A DNA stretch of 64,000 nucleotides. It comes from Macrothele yani (Eukaryota; Arthropoda; Arachnida; Araneae; Macrothelidae). This document shows positions 43,901 through 53,570 of this stretch, piece by piece (position 1 is the first letter of the stretch; each line of letters begins with the position of its first letter). A program made the translations under genes and the position numbers. Location of the stretch: positions 61,713,594-61,777,593 of the forward strand of contig CM077024.1 in NCBI GenBank assembly GCA_039090855.1, in the 5' to 3' direction. Below the pieces are notes generated by a model. That model was not told where the DNA came from. It did not search any database and saw only the letters and a list, made by a program, of their open reading frames with translations.

Positions 43901-44867
43901 CGATCTAATTCAGAACTTTAAGCAAACGAAAAACGAACAAAGAATGACTATTGAAGAAATTAAGGCACATGTTCAGAAACTCCTTCCACCGAAAAATAGG
44001 AATGAATGGAAAAAGGACTTCACCGACGAAAGTCTCATCTCAACGAATTTGAAAACTCTTGAAAGTATCAAGGACCATTATGGTGACATGGTTCAGAAAC
44101 TTGAAAATGATGAAATGATAACAGGCACGGAGTCGAAACAGTATTGTTCTAATTTCTTATTTTGTTCCGAGGAAAAGGCGAGAGAACTGTTGAAAAAATG
44201 CACGACGGGAGTAAAGTACATACCGAAGAGCGATGCAGTTCTTCAGTGTTTAAGAGAAAAAATCGTAATTTTGGAAAATCTTCTGATAAAATCAAATCCG
44301 AGCATAGATAGAATGTGGCCACAAGTAAAAAGTTCCAAAACGAAGCAACATATTATCTATCGGATAAAAGAACGTTACGTACGTGATCCTGCTGTGCAGG
44401 CAGCTGTGGAAATGCTTCTGTTTGACTGTATGAATATCCTTAAGCACAGAAAAGACCTAGAAAAAATTTGGAAAAAAACAAATAATTTGTTCAATGGTAT
44501 AAGCTTAAGAAATGTCTTAGCTCACGGAGACCCTCTGTTCTACCAAGTTGGGCGAATCCTAGACACCGGTGACCTTCCTTCGGAGATCATTTCCAAATGT
44601 CTGGAACTTGTGGATGACAGAAGTGCTATTGAAGCTATGTGTGAATTACATAATAAAATCGGAGGCACAAGAGAAGATTTCGTTGCTGCAGTGAAAGCTA
44701 CGAATAGAGATCACGTGGATCTCGGTGGTGCAATCCGCCGAATGAAAAACTGGGAGGCCTACGCTTCTCTTCTTCCAACCAGGCTCAAACTAGAGAGTGT
44801 TCAAACGGCAAACAGGAAGCGGCACGCATCAGGAAAAACACGCTCGAGCATAGAACAAGTTGAATGA
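40923..44867 (+). CDS. Large intronless protein with two HEPN-type R-x4-H motifs
   Basis: 1314 codons without an intron, in AT-rich codon use like the rest of the locus. I do not recognise a named family. No signal peptide or membrane segment stands out, so it is probably intracellular. Residues about 283-320 contain an ankyrin-like stretch (GDGGTTALYYALQENKKC). RNVRDELSHIDG around 666-675 and SLRNVLAHGDPL around 1194-1205 each carry R-[D/N]-x3-H (Arg668-His673 and Arg1196-His1201). This is the signature of HEPN domains, many of which are metal-independent RNases. Both are preceded by helical segments of the expected size. Between them lie long charged helices and a basic patch (about 868-896) that may bind nucleic acid; the C-terminus is also basic. 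The start is the first ATG after an in-frame stop at 40860. An intact frame among decayed elements suggests selection or recent arrival. RNase activity, and any defence role, are inference. Confidence 0.85.
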   Translation: MAITTPEFYDLKQFECDCPKIKDRLFPYAIGFTKKDGMWWSLVLSYLYPVKDFSTFKGQFEKLCGDALHISIVDEKEIYDLWDFLKKYNPFRNRYSCMYNATIKNLIAVFRKNIINYLCRTDEWKRHQKSAKQVDLEKVNYQLASLDEINKIMAGNSNFYATYLPAACNVLNTDIGVCDVLKKIQLFQDHQEIWFDAYLTLYIRNEDSNPSNRTFYFGIEQNLGMRLQKNALNSILLAANVYPKNLKQIWRNRSSNNNFILKLVQENMYSLVSLLFRQPHILFKLGEAGYNVDPSIAGDGGTTALYYALQENKKCIVYQFYNYLSGAIQLSGVSPRNPSESIMENLELLWTVLKEHKSLFQNIKPKKHFFFLEQLEKFNRFQTAVASKFLETENTENISFYPEAEKKKRKMIALLCTYLRYFKFSDVDACSSDSYETSGVEKSAVFQRSFKKFERYHQILDFNVSLLFFDNIFSLKQNLRLQNGYEFIESAFFRFILMCNFYSFFRFFPFRSGVNKLRKGKEGETFQTYRWSHCYHIVQVERWKLYNDLVDFINTLKDTDLKEVNIFEGLQESDLETMASMPKIRDVIISRAVLHFLDIATKVKFSFELKDCVDKNTVDAQAVLIIERALQVVGESLNERFADGVSLGKSLLVSAFPVAVRKNLRNVRDELSHIDGKKVECRNGIEGRKKDFKGIRNDLNSIKSRVEQNHCVLELLARKYILDESNKQLICIHTKHVNQLSKAIKTERTTFKEITVSLRTEISSFSHHCNLKVHFEYIKHYIFEKRKKSEPDRLDKVVFHLSCVKALFCNYTEVGKETDIAPEVAESLYHIQENAKTLLVNGEVKEEVKEDLEKNIGFLLEKYGALIHERKQRCRKAMRREVRSRILQKKIKKGGLTRKIMSLNFNRKYYVPHVSDNSSPIERKNYSLTEANSHIKTEAGAMNDEEMYEDLSYPYIQKLSDDFKFFYPITDEDKRFILDQVPSIYKEHSKAKSDLIQNFKQTKNEQRMTIEEIKAHVQKLLPPKNRNEWKKDFTDESLISTNLKTLESIKDHYGDMVQKLENDEMITGTESKQYCSNFLFCSEEKARELLKKCTTGVKYIPKSDAVLQCLREKIVILENLLIKSNPSIDRMWPQVKSSKTKQHIIYRIKERYVRDPAVQAAVEMLLFDCMNILKHRKDLEKIWKKTNNLFNGISLRNVLAHGDPLFYQVGRILDTGDLPSEIISKCLELVDDRSAIEAMCELHNKIGGTREDFVAAVKATNRDHVDLGGAIRRMKNWEAYASLLPTRLKLESVQTANRKRHASGKTRSSIEQVE

Positions 44868-45098
44868 TTATTGTTTCTCTTCTATTTATTTTTCAGTGCT
44901 ACTTATTATTTAGCAGTGACAATTTTCAGTGTGCTACAAATAATGGGAAAAGTAAGATTACTAGCATAACATAAGGTGTGTAACTGCATGGTGGTTTATG
45001 AATGGCTGAACATCCAGTTTGTAATCTTACAAGTGAAATGGTGGTGAGTCCGTTTTATTGTTCTTTCTGATAAATGAGTATTAAGGTCATATATGAGC

Positions 45099-45104
45099 AA
45101 TAAA
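45099..45104 (+). terminator. Polyadenylation signal AATAAA
   Basis: AATAAA 232 bp past the stop of the large ORF, followed by a T-rich stretch. Likely 3' end of its mRNA. Confidence 0.45.
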
Positions 45105-45315
45105 AAGAAATAATTTTTCCATAAAATCATGAACTTCTCCTGTAGTGATCACATATTTCTTTGAAGTGCAGTGAAATCAAAACAGCTAGATCAAATTACT
45201 TTTATGATCCATGACGAAAACTTCCAACTCAGTACGATGCGCGAACATCAGTTTCATCTCCTTCTATAGAGACTTCAATGCAATTCAGTTTTTAATTAAC
45301 CTGCAGAATTATGTA

Positions 45316-45321
<6 letters not shown>

Positions 45322-45358
<37 letters not shown>
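45322..45358. repeat. (TC)n microsatellite
   Basis: About 18 TC units without interruption. Confidence 0.95.
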
Positions 45359-45360
<2 letters not shown>

Positions 45361-47935
45361 GTGGAGAATGGCTTAATTACATACATAGAAATCATTTTTC
45401 CATAAAATTATTAACTTCTGCGCCTATAGTGATCACTTACATTTTCCTGTGTTTCCCCAGTTTTCTATTTCATACTTTTCTAGCATGTTTCTTTCAGATA
45501 ATTCACATTCGGACGAATTTAAGTACAGGGATTGAATGTTTTTATATCTTCATTTGAATGTCATGGTGATTATTTTTATCACGTGTCTTGCCTCTGCTGA
45601 ATTGAAGTCTCACAAAGACTAAGCACCAGTCTTTTCTGCTTAGATATCCTTAATTTTTCTCATTCGTCTCCTCATTATATCTCTTTCCCATTTTCTTTTT
45701 TTTTTTTTCTTTTTTCAAATACCTACTCTCCATCTTAGATTTTTAGATTTTACGTTTAAGCAAAATTTACGGGGTTTTTTTCTAATCCTAACTTAGAGTT
45801 TCAATAATTATTCAGCCTTTTTACCAGGTTCTTTTCCACCTCTTTAAACTTTAACCTAAACAAATATGTGAGCTCTGGAAATCGACACTTTTTGTCACCA
45901 TTTTATTTCACGTCTTAATTTAATTGCAACATTGTGTAACTATACTGTATAAGTGCTGTGTTTTCTCAGTTTTCTATTCAGCAAATTGCTTGATTATTTA
46001 GTGCTAGGGTAGTCTTACTGCGCTTTTAAAATTTTGAATTGATTCTCTTAAATCTTATTCTTCCTAAAATATTTTATTCACCTTTTTCTGAATGAATTGT
46101 TCCACCCTCCTCCCTATTTTTCTCCTTTTAGGCAACAATGCGTTTTCAAACAATTCTGCTGTTTCATTCCACGATTCTAAGTTTATTTTAATAGTTTTTG
46201 TTCTGTCTATTATGAGAAGGAAAATGAAAATGTCAATCCGCCGGGCACTTTACCATTCTGCTTCATTAAGTTCCACAGTTTCTACGAACTTCATTTATCC
46301 CGTACCATTTTTTCCCTCCAAGATCATTTATTTATGCTACATACTTTCCTTAATTAGTATGCGTATTCTCGTTAAGAGTGATGTGAAATTTTTCATGCAT
46401 TTTCAACATAGAATTTGACAATTAGCTAAAATATAAATTTCTGCTGTACCTTTTGTTCATTGGAAGAGCACATCATTGCAGCCTAACTGATGTTTTTAAA
46501 GCAATGCTAAATGGGCTACGTATTTGTTCTTTAGATGTTTTTCACTCTCGTGCAGCTAAAGATTAAATTAAGGGCCTCAAAGGGTTTGCTAAATTTCTTA
46601 AGAAAAAAATACTACAGATATTAAAGGATCTTTTAACTTCTAAGGATTCATACAAAAAGTTTCATTCTATCTCATCTGTAGCCACGAGTTGTTCTACTAA
46701 TTTGCCGCTCAATCCTCCATAACGACTTCGTTCTGTGTTTATAAGAGTAGTTTTAGGCCAAAATACTCGTAAGGATTTCTTAAATAAATTGCAGCTTGAA
46801 ACAGCCAATCACAATCTTCATATTATGCCTGAGTCACAGTACAGTTCGAATACGGTAGATTATGCCTGAGTCACAGTACAGTTCGAATACGGTAGATTAT
46901 GCAAACACAATTCAAAGGAAAAAAATATTATTCCGAAGAGAATAGTTTTACAGTAAAAACCGTTTAAATCACTTAAATTTAACACCAGTTACATATAAAT
47001 TACCAGAATTAAAGCATCCGAAATCATTTTACGATGTTAAAGATTGTTTCAGGAATTAATTAAAATAGAAAGCAGCAGCATATTTATAGTTTGAGTAAAT
47101 GTATGCAATATTCAAACATACATACATATAATTTCGGCAGAGAGAAGTTTTAATCTGGAAAAATCCCTTCATGTTGGATTCTCACATTCTAGTAATTTAA
47201 TTAATAACTAAAGTTAGATTTGGATTATTTATTTATATAGATGGGTGATTAAATTGTCTTCATCAAAATTTTATGAAATTTTAATTTCAGAAGTTTTGGG
47301 GTACTGAATCTTGCATTCCACAGACACATGTTTTTCTTTAAATGTTTTGAGTTGCACGAAATTTTATTATTAGCTAATGAAACACAAAATTCAAAGGAAT
47401 TTAAATCTAACTAGACCCATTTCTAGTTGGTTCAATAAACCCTTCTGGTATACTGATTCCAGCAATTAAGCTCATATTTAAATTTTTTGAACTGTAAAAC
47501 TTAACAGAGATATTTTTAACTGGAGACATGTCTAATTAATATGACTGCAAGAGGCTTAAATTGTTGTTGTTTTTCTTTTGATTTTAAAGAGCCATGAACC
47601 CAGAAAATGTCTTTCCATTTTTAGAATGTGCAGATATTCCAAATAAAACGTTCCTGAAATTAGTTTATGTAGATAAACATTAAAAATTAGCTGCAGTACT
47701 AACTTGATTATTCATATCGAGTACGTTCTCAACTGAAAAAGATACGAAAAAACTTAAAATACAAAAAAAAATGCAACCTTTAACTGCACAATATGTGTAC
47801 GTCAACTGTATGTGTGATCAAGCGCCAACTTCACTTGTACTTCACTTGATTCATCAGGTAACCCCATAGATAAAAGTTCATGGTATACAGATAAGATGAA
47901 CCAAAGTGAACTGAACGATGACCAGGTGCGGATTG
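45359..47935. other. Long AT-rich non-coding stretch
   Basis: No gene found. A short open frame at 46092-46418 has no features. The only structure seen is the 37-bp duplication listed separately. Confidence 0.5.
46824..46897. repeat. 37-bp perfect tandem duplication
   Basis: The unit starting TATGCCTGAGTCACAGTACA is present twice, at 46824 and 46861, without a visible mismatch. Confidence 0.9.
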
Positions 47936-47996
47936 TGTGACGTATACTTTAATTTAACTTTCCTTTTTAGTTCCTTTCTCTATGTAAATTTAAGTT
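47936..47996 (-). repeat. Conserved end of an unnamed dispersed repeat (copy 3)
   Basis: In reverse complement it reads AAATTTACATAGAGAAAGG, then AACTAAAAAGGAAAG and ends GTATACGTCAC, like 15187-15242 and 18430-18488. Confidence 0.55.
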
Positions 47997-48118
47997 CGTT
48001 CTCTTTAGCATTTCTCAAACTTAAAGGGATATCTTCTCTCTCGCAAAAGTATGGTTGGCAACACCCCTGTATTCGGAACAAATGACGTGTGGATGTCTGT
48101 GACGAGAACTGAACGATT

Positions 48119-49575
48119 AACACACTACGTCCAAAAAAATAGTTTCACCTAGAGGGACATGTCGGATTGCAATGCTATTCAGGAAAAAGGTAAAGGTTAA
48201 CAGGAACAATGAATGATTAAACATTGAGACTGATATGGGCAATATTTATTGAGCTACACGCCAATAAGTGACGTATACTTTAATTTGCTCAGTATGGCGT
48301 CGGGCCGCCATGTTTGCTCACACAGCATGCCAGACGTCTAGGCATGGAGTTGTACAGGTTCCTAATGGTGTCCTGCGATAAGCCATCCCACGCAACTTGA
48401 TTCTTCACACGCAGTTCCTGCAGATTGTGCGGTAGGGGTGGAGTGTGGATAGCGCGTCCAATAGCATCCCACACATTTTCAATCGGCGATAGATCTGGCG
48501 ATGTGGATGGCCATGGAAGAGTGTCAGTGCCTTGAATGCAAGCTCTCGAGACAGCAGCTGTATGCGGACGAGCGTTGTCCTGTTGGAAAATCGCACCGGA
48601 GTGAGCGTTCAGATAAAGTAGGGCCACTGGTTGCAGGACCCCATTAACGTAACGTTGGGCTGTCAAAGTACTTGTGATGAACACCAAAGGGGATCTGGCA
48701 TCGTAGGCAATTGCATCCGACACCATGACACCAGGCCTTCTGGACGTGTGAAGCTCGACAACAAACCGTTCATCTTGGCGCTGACCACGGTGCCTCCACA
48801 CACGGATTCGGTGGTCGTCTTCTCCAAGACAAAAGCGGGACTCCTCACTGAAGATCACCCACTGCCATTCTGCGTGGCTCCGTGACAGTCTGGCACGACA
48901 CCACTGCAGTCTTCGGCGACGATGCAATGGTGTTAAGGGCAGTCGTCGTAACGTCTGCGTGCGTGTAGTCCTACGTCGTGCAGCCGTCTGCCAATGGTGC
49001 TGGCACTAATCGGACGAAGCATGGAGGGCACCACTGATCGCTGAATATCCGTGGTCGTGGCTGTTGGGTCACTCCGCGCATGTCGGACAACCCGTCGGTC
49101 CTCTCTTTCCATAGTTCGTCTATATAGGTCTTCCAGACCCTTCCTGTCACTGCTGCGTGCCTTGTTCTATCCACTGCCGCCAACAGCGTGCTATGGTGAT
49201 ATCCGCACGACCGGTATGGCGCTCAATACGTCGATAAGACCATCCCGCTTCCCGGATCCCGACGATGCGGTCCCTCTCGAACTCCTCCAACTGCTCGTAT
49301 TGCTTCCAAACTTTTCTCCGTGGCATACTTCGCTTGCAAAGTATGCAACCAACACAACAGCATGAGTCAAAATAGCAAGCACGCGCAACGAGACGATCTT
49401 ATATAGCCGGTTAGGCTCAGCGCTACGACCCCTCCTTGCTTGCATCACATGCGCTGCCGAGCGTGATACTTGAATCATTTGCATGCCTCACGATGTCAAG
49501 CCTACTCACTAAGTTTCATTCCTGTCGGTTGCTTCCTTCTGGGTGCAACTATTTTTTTTTTTTTATGTAGAGTGT
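48119..49575 (-). mobile_element. Tc1-like transposon (F)
   Basis: Inverted ends share CAC(A/T)CTAC, an A-run, TAGTTTCAC/TAGTTGCAC and a following GACA(T)G word over about 50 bp (48121 on the left, 49565 inverted on the right). The minus-strand transposase has an open catalytic half (48289-48927) and a broken N-terminal half. The N-terminal half reads RRKVWKQYEQLEEFERDRIVG in the 49190-49330 region, the first helix-turn-helix, followed by fragments to 48971. Confidence 0.87.
48289..48927 (-). pseudogene. Tc1-like transposase, catalytic half
   Basis: 212 open codons: WVIFSEESRFCLGEDDHRIR, RPGVMVSDAIAYDARSPLVF, GAIFQQDNARPHTA (Asp117), SPDLSPIENVWDAIGRAI (Glu150) and the usual C-terminal end KHGGPTPY. 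In the first catalytic block the usual Ser-Asp-Glu-Ser reads SEES (Glu28), so the first catalytic Asp appears to be replaced by Glu. With the broken N-terminus, this copy should be dead. Confidence 0.9.
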
Positions 49576-50770
49576 ATATATATTGTATAATGTTTTGAGA
49601 AGCAGAAAGGTGGATATGGTGGAAGTTATCACACTACGTAAAATAATGTAAAGTAAAATAAAAGAAAGGGAAGGAAAAACAAAGGACTTGAAATCTGGTG
49701 TTTAAAAGGATCATTCAAGTTAAGAGTAATTCCGAAGATACAGAGTCACTGCACAAATTTGGTGTTTATAGTAACGCCATGGCCCACCAGTTGCTGTTCG
49801 TATTGGTGCGGCGTAAGGTGCATCACATCCCATTATGGTAAAGCATCATGATCTCAAACTTGGTAGAAAAACGCTTTCGAGATGGTTCCATTCTTTATAT
49901 CACTTTTGTGTTCTACAATTATGGTGCGTGCCTATTGATCTTTTTGTACTTCCTCCCCATTTCTATGCTTTCTGCTTACAGAAAGCTGTCTGCTGGTTAG
50001 CAAAACTTGGCCAATGTATTTTTATGCTGACTTACGCCATCATACTTATTTAAAATGCCCTGCGATTAGTTGCAAGTAGTTCGGTCGGGCTAGAATTGTG
50101 ACATGAGAAGGCTGCAGTTGTTCCGATACAAATGTTTGTTTAATATACGTTCGGTCAAATTTTGCATTTGATAAAACGTTTATCACAGCTACAAACATGC
50201 ATTCTACATCTGTTTATTCGGCAATCATAATTTTTGTCAAGAGAAGGGAGGGGAAAAAAGAAGTCTTGTGCGAAATGTTTAGGTATTCAAAAATTAATAA
50301 GAATTTGATTTCAATAAATGTTATAAGAAAAAATTATTTATATTTTTTATGTTTATAGCACAAGAAAGTTAATTTTTTAAGAACTTTTAGTTGCATTATT
50401 GGCATATAACGTATCAGTGATTCCAGTAAGTCCGAATTTCGAATAAGAATTATTGAGTGTTCATCTTATCTGAAACTTGATGCTTTTTTACGCTGTAATT
50501 TTGCGATGTTCTCCCTCTTTCCTCCTCCTAGCGTGGTGTTGGTATGACGCCAGTTTACAGTAAAGTGAATATTTAGGGTAGGTTATAACTTCCGCGCTGA
50601 ATGGGAAACCGTACACTCCTAAAACTGTAATATTTTTTATTATTTTACTTTGGGAACTTTCCTATCAGGCAGGGCACACTGTTCCCGCTTCTATTTCTTC
50701 CATTTTACCTCTTTTAAAAGACACGTTGTGTTATATATAATTTATGACTACAAAGCTTGCGGTGTTAAGA
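49576..50770. other. Non-coding, nothing recognised
   Basis: AT-rich spacer between a Tc1 relic and the Penelope pair. A 72-codon frame at 49835-50053 has no features. Confidence 0.5.
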
Positions 50771-50875
50771 TAGAATAATAACAACGTTTCTCACAAAAAA
50801 ATGTTTATTATACATCGACTATAGTTTCACAGAGCGTTTGGCTCGGCTTCCTCAGGACGAATGGAGCGTAAACAT

Positions 50876-51358
50876 TCAAATCATTGTGACATCATCCGAA
50901 TTCTGACGGTTACTGGTTTTGGCGAGTTGTTTCCACGCGTTTGAAAGAAATGAAGTCGACGTCATGTCGTTGACAAGCCGTGACGAGTTCCGGTATATGT
51001 GGAAAGCTTCTAATGTATTAAGCTTGAAAGTCGAGTCCGGTTTTTCAATAAGCTTAGCGTTTCCGAACAAAACGTTATGGTTATTTTCGTGACAATGTTG
51101 AGCTATAGACGACTTCTTCATTTTATAGTTCCGTACATATGTCTTGTGTTCCTTCACACGGAAACTTAAAGCCCTGCGGGTCTGTCCTATATATGAAAGT
51201 CCACATTCACAAGGTATCTGATAAATTCCCCAGGAGTTTAAGTCTTCGATGTAGTCTTTTGATCCGTAAAAATTCTTCTTGTTCATGGGTTTGAAAATAA
51301 CTTTGAAATTAAAACTTTTAAGGATTTTTTGAAATCGCGAAGCAAATCTGAGGAGCAA
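50876..51358 (-). CDS. GIY-YIG endonuclease part of Penelope-like element
   Basis: 160 codons. WGIYQIPCECGLSYIGQTRR (about residues 43-62) holds the GIY and YIG motifs with the CECG spacing. SFRVKEHKTY supplies the conserved Arg and a His-containing helix, and IAQHCHENNH follows. The domain nicks DNA during Penelope retrotransposition. It overlaps the RT ORF by about 40 bp in another frame, so one frameshift separates two parts of what was one protein. Confidence 0.88.
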   Translation of the reverse strand: MLLRFASRFQKILKSFNFKVIFKPMNKKNFYGSKDYIEDLNSWGIYQIPCECGLSYIGQTRRALSFRVKEHKTYVRNYKMKKSSIAQHCHENNHNVLFGNAKLIEKPDSTFKLNTLEAFHIYRNSSRLVNDMTSTSFLSNAWKQLAKTSNRQNSDDVTMI

Positions 51359-52001
51359 ATGGGATAACTGCCCAATTCTTTTGTATTGGGAGGTCTATAG
51401 GCATGAGCGTGCAGACAGGCTTTGATTTCCTAAATTTTTGGACAGCTTTGTCTATAACGGCAGGGCTGTATCCTATGTGTGCTGCAATTCGTTTAAGAAA
51501 ATCAAGCTCTTTCTGTAAGGAATCCTCAGTTGAGCAGATATGTATTGCACGATATACGTATGTGAAGAAGGCCGAGATCTTTTGTTTCCATGGATGATTT
51601 GATTTTGCATGAGGGGGTAAGGAAACAGCAAATGGTTTTCGATAAACTGTTGTACTAAATGATCCTTGAGAGCGTGGCACAAGGACGTCGAGGAATGGTA
51701 AGCAGCCATTATTCTCAGTCTCATACGTGAACTGTATATGAGGATCGATTGAATTGATAAGTTCAACTAATTTAGGTATTTCCGAGTTCATGCCATTCCA
51801 GAGAACAAAAGTATCATCTACATATCGAATCCACAGGTCAAATGTAACAAGCTGAAATAGTTGGTCTTCAAAGTGACGCATGTAGACTTCGCATAAAATA
51901 GGTGACAGTGGGCTACCCATTGCAAGGCCTTCGGTCTGTTGGAAAAATCTTCCACGAAACAGGAAACTGTTTTGTCTTATACAAATTTCCACTAGCCTCA
52001 A
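51318..52001 (-). CDS. Penelope-like reverse transcriptase fragment (left arm)
   Basis: 227 codons. GLAMGSPLSPILCEVYMRHF (RT motif with the PLSP turn), RYVDDTFVLW (the YxDD box with both catalytic Asp) and KLVELINSIDPHIQFTYE, then FLDVLV and the thumb region VYRKPFAVSLPPH. Truncated at the N-terminus; motifs A and earlier are absent in this arm. Confidence 0.92.
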   Translation of the reverse strand: MRLVEICIRQNSFLFRGRFFQQTEGLAMGSPLSPILCEVYMRHFEDQLFQLVTFDLWIRYVDDTFVLWNGMNSEIPKLVELINSIDPHIQFTYETENNGCLPFLDVLVPRSQGSFSTTVYRKPFAVSLPPHAKSNHPWKQKISAFFTYVYRAIHICSTEDSLQKELDFLKRIAAHIGYSPAVIDKAVQKFRKSKPVCTLMPIDLPIQKNWAVIPFAPQICFAISKNP

Positions 52002-52220
52002 AAACTCTTCTATATCTGGTTGGCTGAAATGATGTTCTTTGAGACTTGATTTAATCCCCTATCGTCCCATAGTCAGCAATATAGGATCAGCTACACATAA
52101 GTTGGCCAAATTTTTATCTTCGAAACTTTTGACTTTAACGATTTCTTCGAACACAACTTCTGTAAAAATTCCATTGATTTTGTCAATCGGCTAAAGCGAC
52201 ATCCATTCAACGATCAGCTC

Positions 52221-53054
52221 ATGTTATCCTTCGATGTGAAATCCATGTTCACAAGTATCCCAGTGAATGGATCTCTCCAAGCATTAAAATCAAGTCTCAA
52301 AGAACATCATTTCAGCCAACCGGAAATAGAAGATCTTTTGAGGCTAGTGGAAATTTGTATAAGACAAAACAGTTTCCTCTTTCGTGGAAGATTTTTCCAA
52401 CAGACCGAAGGCCTTGCAATAGGTAGCCCACTGTCACCTATTTTATGCGAAGTCTACATGCGTCACTTTGAAGACCAACTATTTCAGCTTGTTACATTTG
52501 ACCTGTGGATTCGATATGTAGATGATACTTTTGTTCTCTGGAATGGCATGAACTCGGAAATACCTAAATTAGTTGAACTTATCAATTCAATCGATCCTCA
52601 TATACAGTTCACGTATGAGACTGAGAATAATGGCTGCTTACCATTCCTCGATGTTCTTGTGTCACGCTCTCAAGGATCCTTTAGTACAACAGTTTATCGA
52701 AAACCATTTGCTGTTTCCTTACCCCCTCATGCAAAATCAAATCATCCATGGAAACAAAAAATCTCGGCCTTCTTCACATACGTATATCGTGCAATACATA
52801 TCTGCTCAACTGAGGATTTCTTACAGAAAGAGCTTGATTTTCTTAAACGAATTGCAGCACACAGAGGATACAGCCCTGCCGTTATAGACAAAGCTGTCCA
52901 AAAATTTAGGAAACCAAAGCCTGTCTGCACGCTCATGCCTATAGACCTCCCAATACAAAAGAATTGGGCAGTTATCCCATTTGCACCTCAGATTTGCTTC
53001 GCGATTTCAAAATCCTTAAAAATTTTAATTTCAAAGTTATTTTCAAACCCATAA
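52221..53054 (+). CDS. Penelope-like reverse transcriptase fragment (right arm)
   Basis: 277 codons. MLSFDVKSMFTSIPV is RT motif A with the catalytic Asp; GLAIGSPLSPILCEVYMRHF and RYVDDTFVLW follow. The C-terminal part runs into KNWAVIPFAPQICFAISKS and stops at 53054. It is the better preserved RT of the pair, but lacks the N-terminal part of a full Penelope protein. Confidence 0.92.
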   Translation: MLSFDVKSMFTSIPVNGSLQALKSSLKEHHFSQPEIEDLLRLVEICIRQNSFLFRGRFFQQTEGLAIGSPLSPILCEVYMRHFEDQLFQLVTFDLWIRYVDDTFVLWNGMNSEIPKLVELINSIDPHIQFTYETENNGCLPFLDVLVSRSQGSFSTTVYRKPFAVSLPPHAKSNHPWKQKISAFFTYVYRAIHICSTEDFLQKELDFLKRIAAHRGYSPAVIDKAVQKFRKPKPVCTLMPIDLPIQKNWAVIPFAPQICFAISKSLKILISKLFSNP

Positions 53055-53059
53055 ACAAG

Positions 53060-53461
53060 AAGAATTTTTACGGATCAAAAGACTACATCGAAGACTTAAA
53101 CTCCTAGGGAATTTATCAGATACCTTGTGAATATGGACTTTCATATATAGGACAGACCCGCAGGGCTTTAAGTTTCCGTGTGAAGGAACACAAGACATAT
53201 GTACGGAACTATGAAATGAAGAAGTCGTCTATAGCTTAACATTGTCACGAAAATAACCATAACTTTTTGTTCGGAAACGCTACGCTTATTGAAAAACCGG
53301 ACTCGACTTTCAAGCTTAATATATTAGAAGCTTTCCACATATACCGGAACTCGTCACGGCTTGTCAACGACATGACGTCGACTCCATTTCTTTCAAGCGC
53401 GTGGAAACAACTCGCCAAAACCCGTGACCGTCAGAATTCGGATGATGTCACAATGATTTGA
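53060..53461 (+). pseudogene. GIY-YIG endonuclease remnant (right arm)
   Basis: GIYQIPCEYGLSYIGQTRRA is preserved, but stops replace the Trp before GIY and the Gln in the IAQHCH segment, and the second Cys of CECG is Tyr. The tail LIEKPDSTFKLNILEAFHIY is open to the end. Inactive as a single protein. Confidence 0.85.
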
Positions 53462-53570
53462 ATGTTTACGCTCCATTCGTCCTGAGGAAGCCGAGCCAAA
53501 CGCTCTGCGAAACTATAGTCGATGTATAATAAACATTTTATTGTGCGAAACGTTGTTATTATTATTCTAC

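Larger units (their letters stand above)
50771..52055 (-). mobile_element. Penelope-like element, left (minus) arm
   Basis: 5'-truncated Penelope-like element covering part of the RT and the C-terminal GIY-YIG endonuclease. It is an inverted near-copy of 52286-53570. Its outer edge (TAGAATAATAACAACG) mirrors the outer edge of the right arm. Confidence 0.9.
52090..53570 (+). mobile_element. Penelope-like element, right (plus) arm
   Basis: Plus-strand copy with about 200 bp more 5' sequence than the left arm (NSCKNSIDFVNRLKRHPFNDQ-like region at about 52150-52220). It ends at 53570 with GTTGTTATTATTATTCTACA. The two arms differ at scattered sites only. Confidence 0.9.

Noticed and set aside
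40923..44867. Latrotoxin-like ankyrin toxin
   Set aside because: Length and lack of introns are similar, but there is only one ankyrin-like stretch, no signal for secretion, and the R-x4-H motifs point elsewhere.
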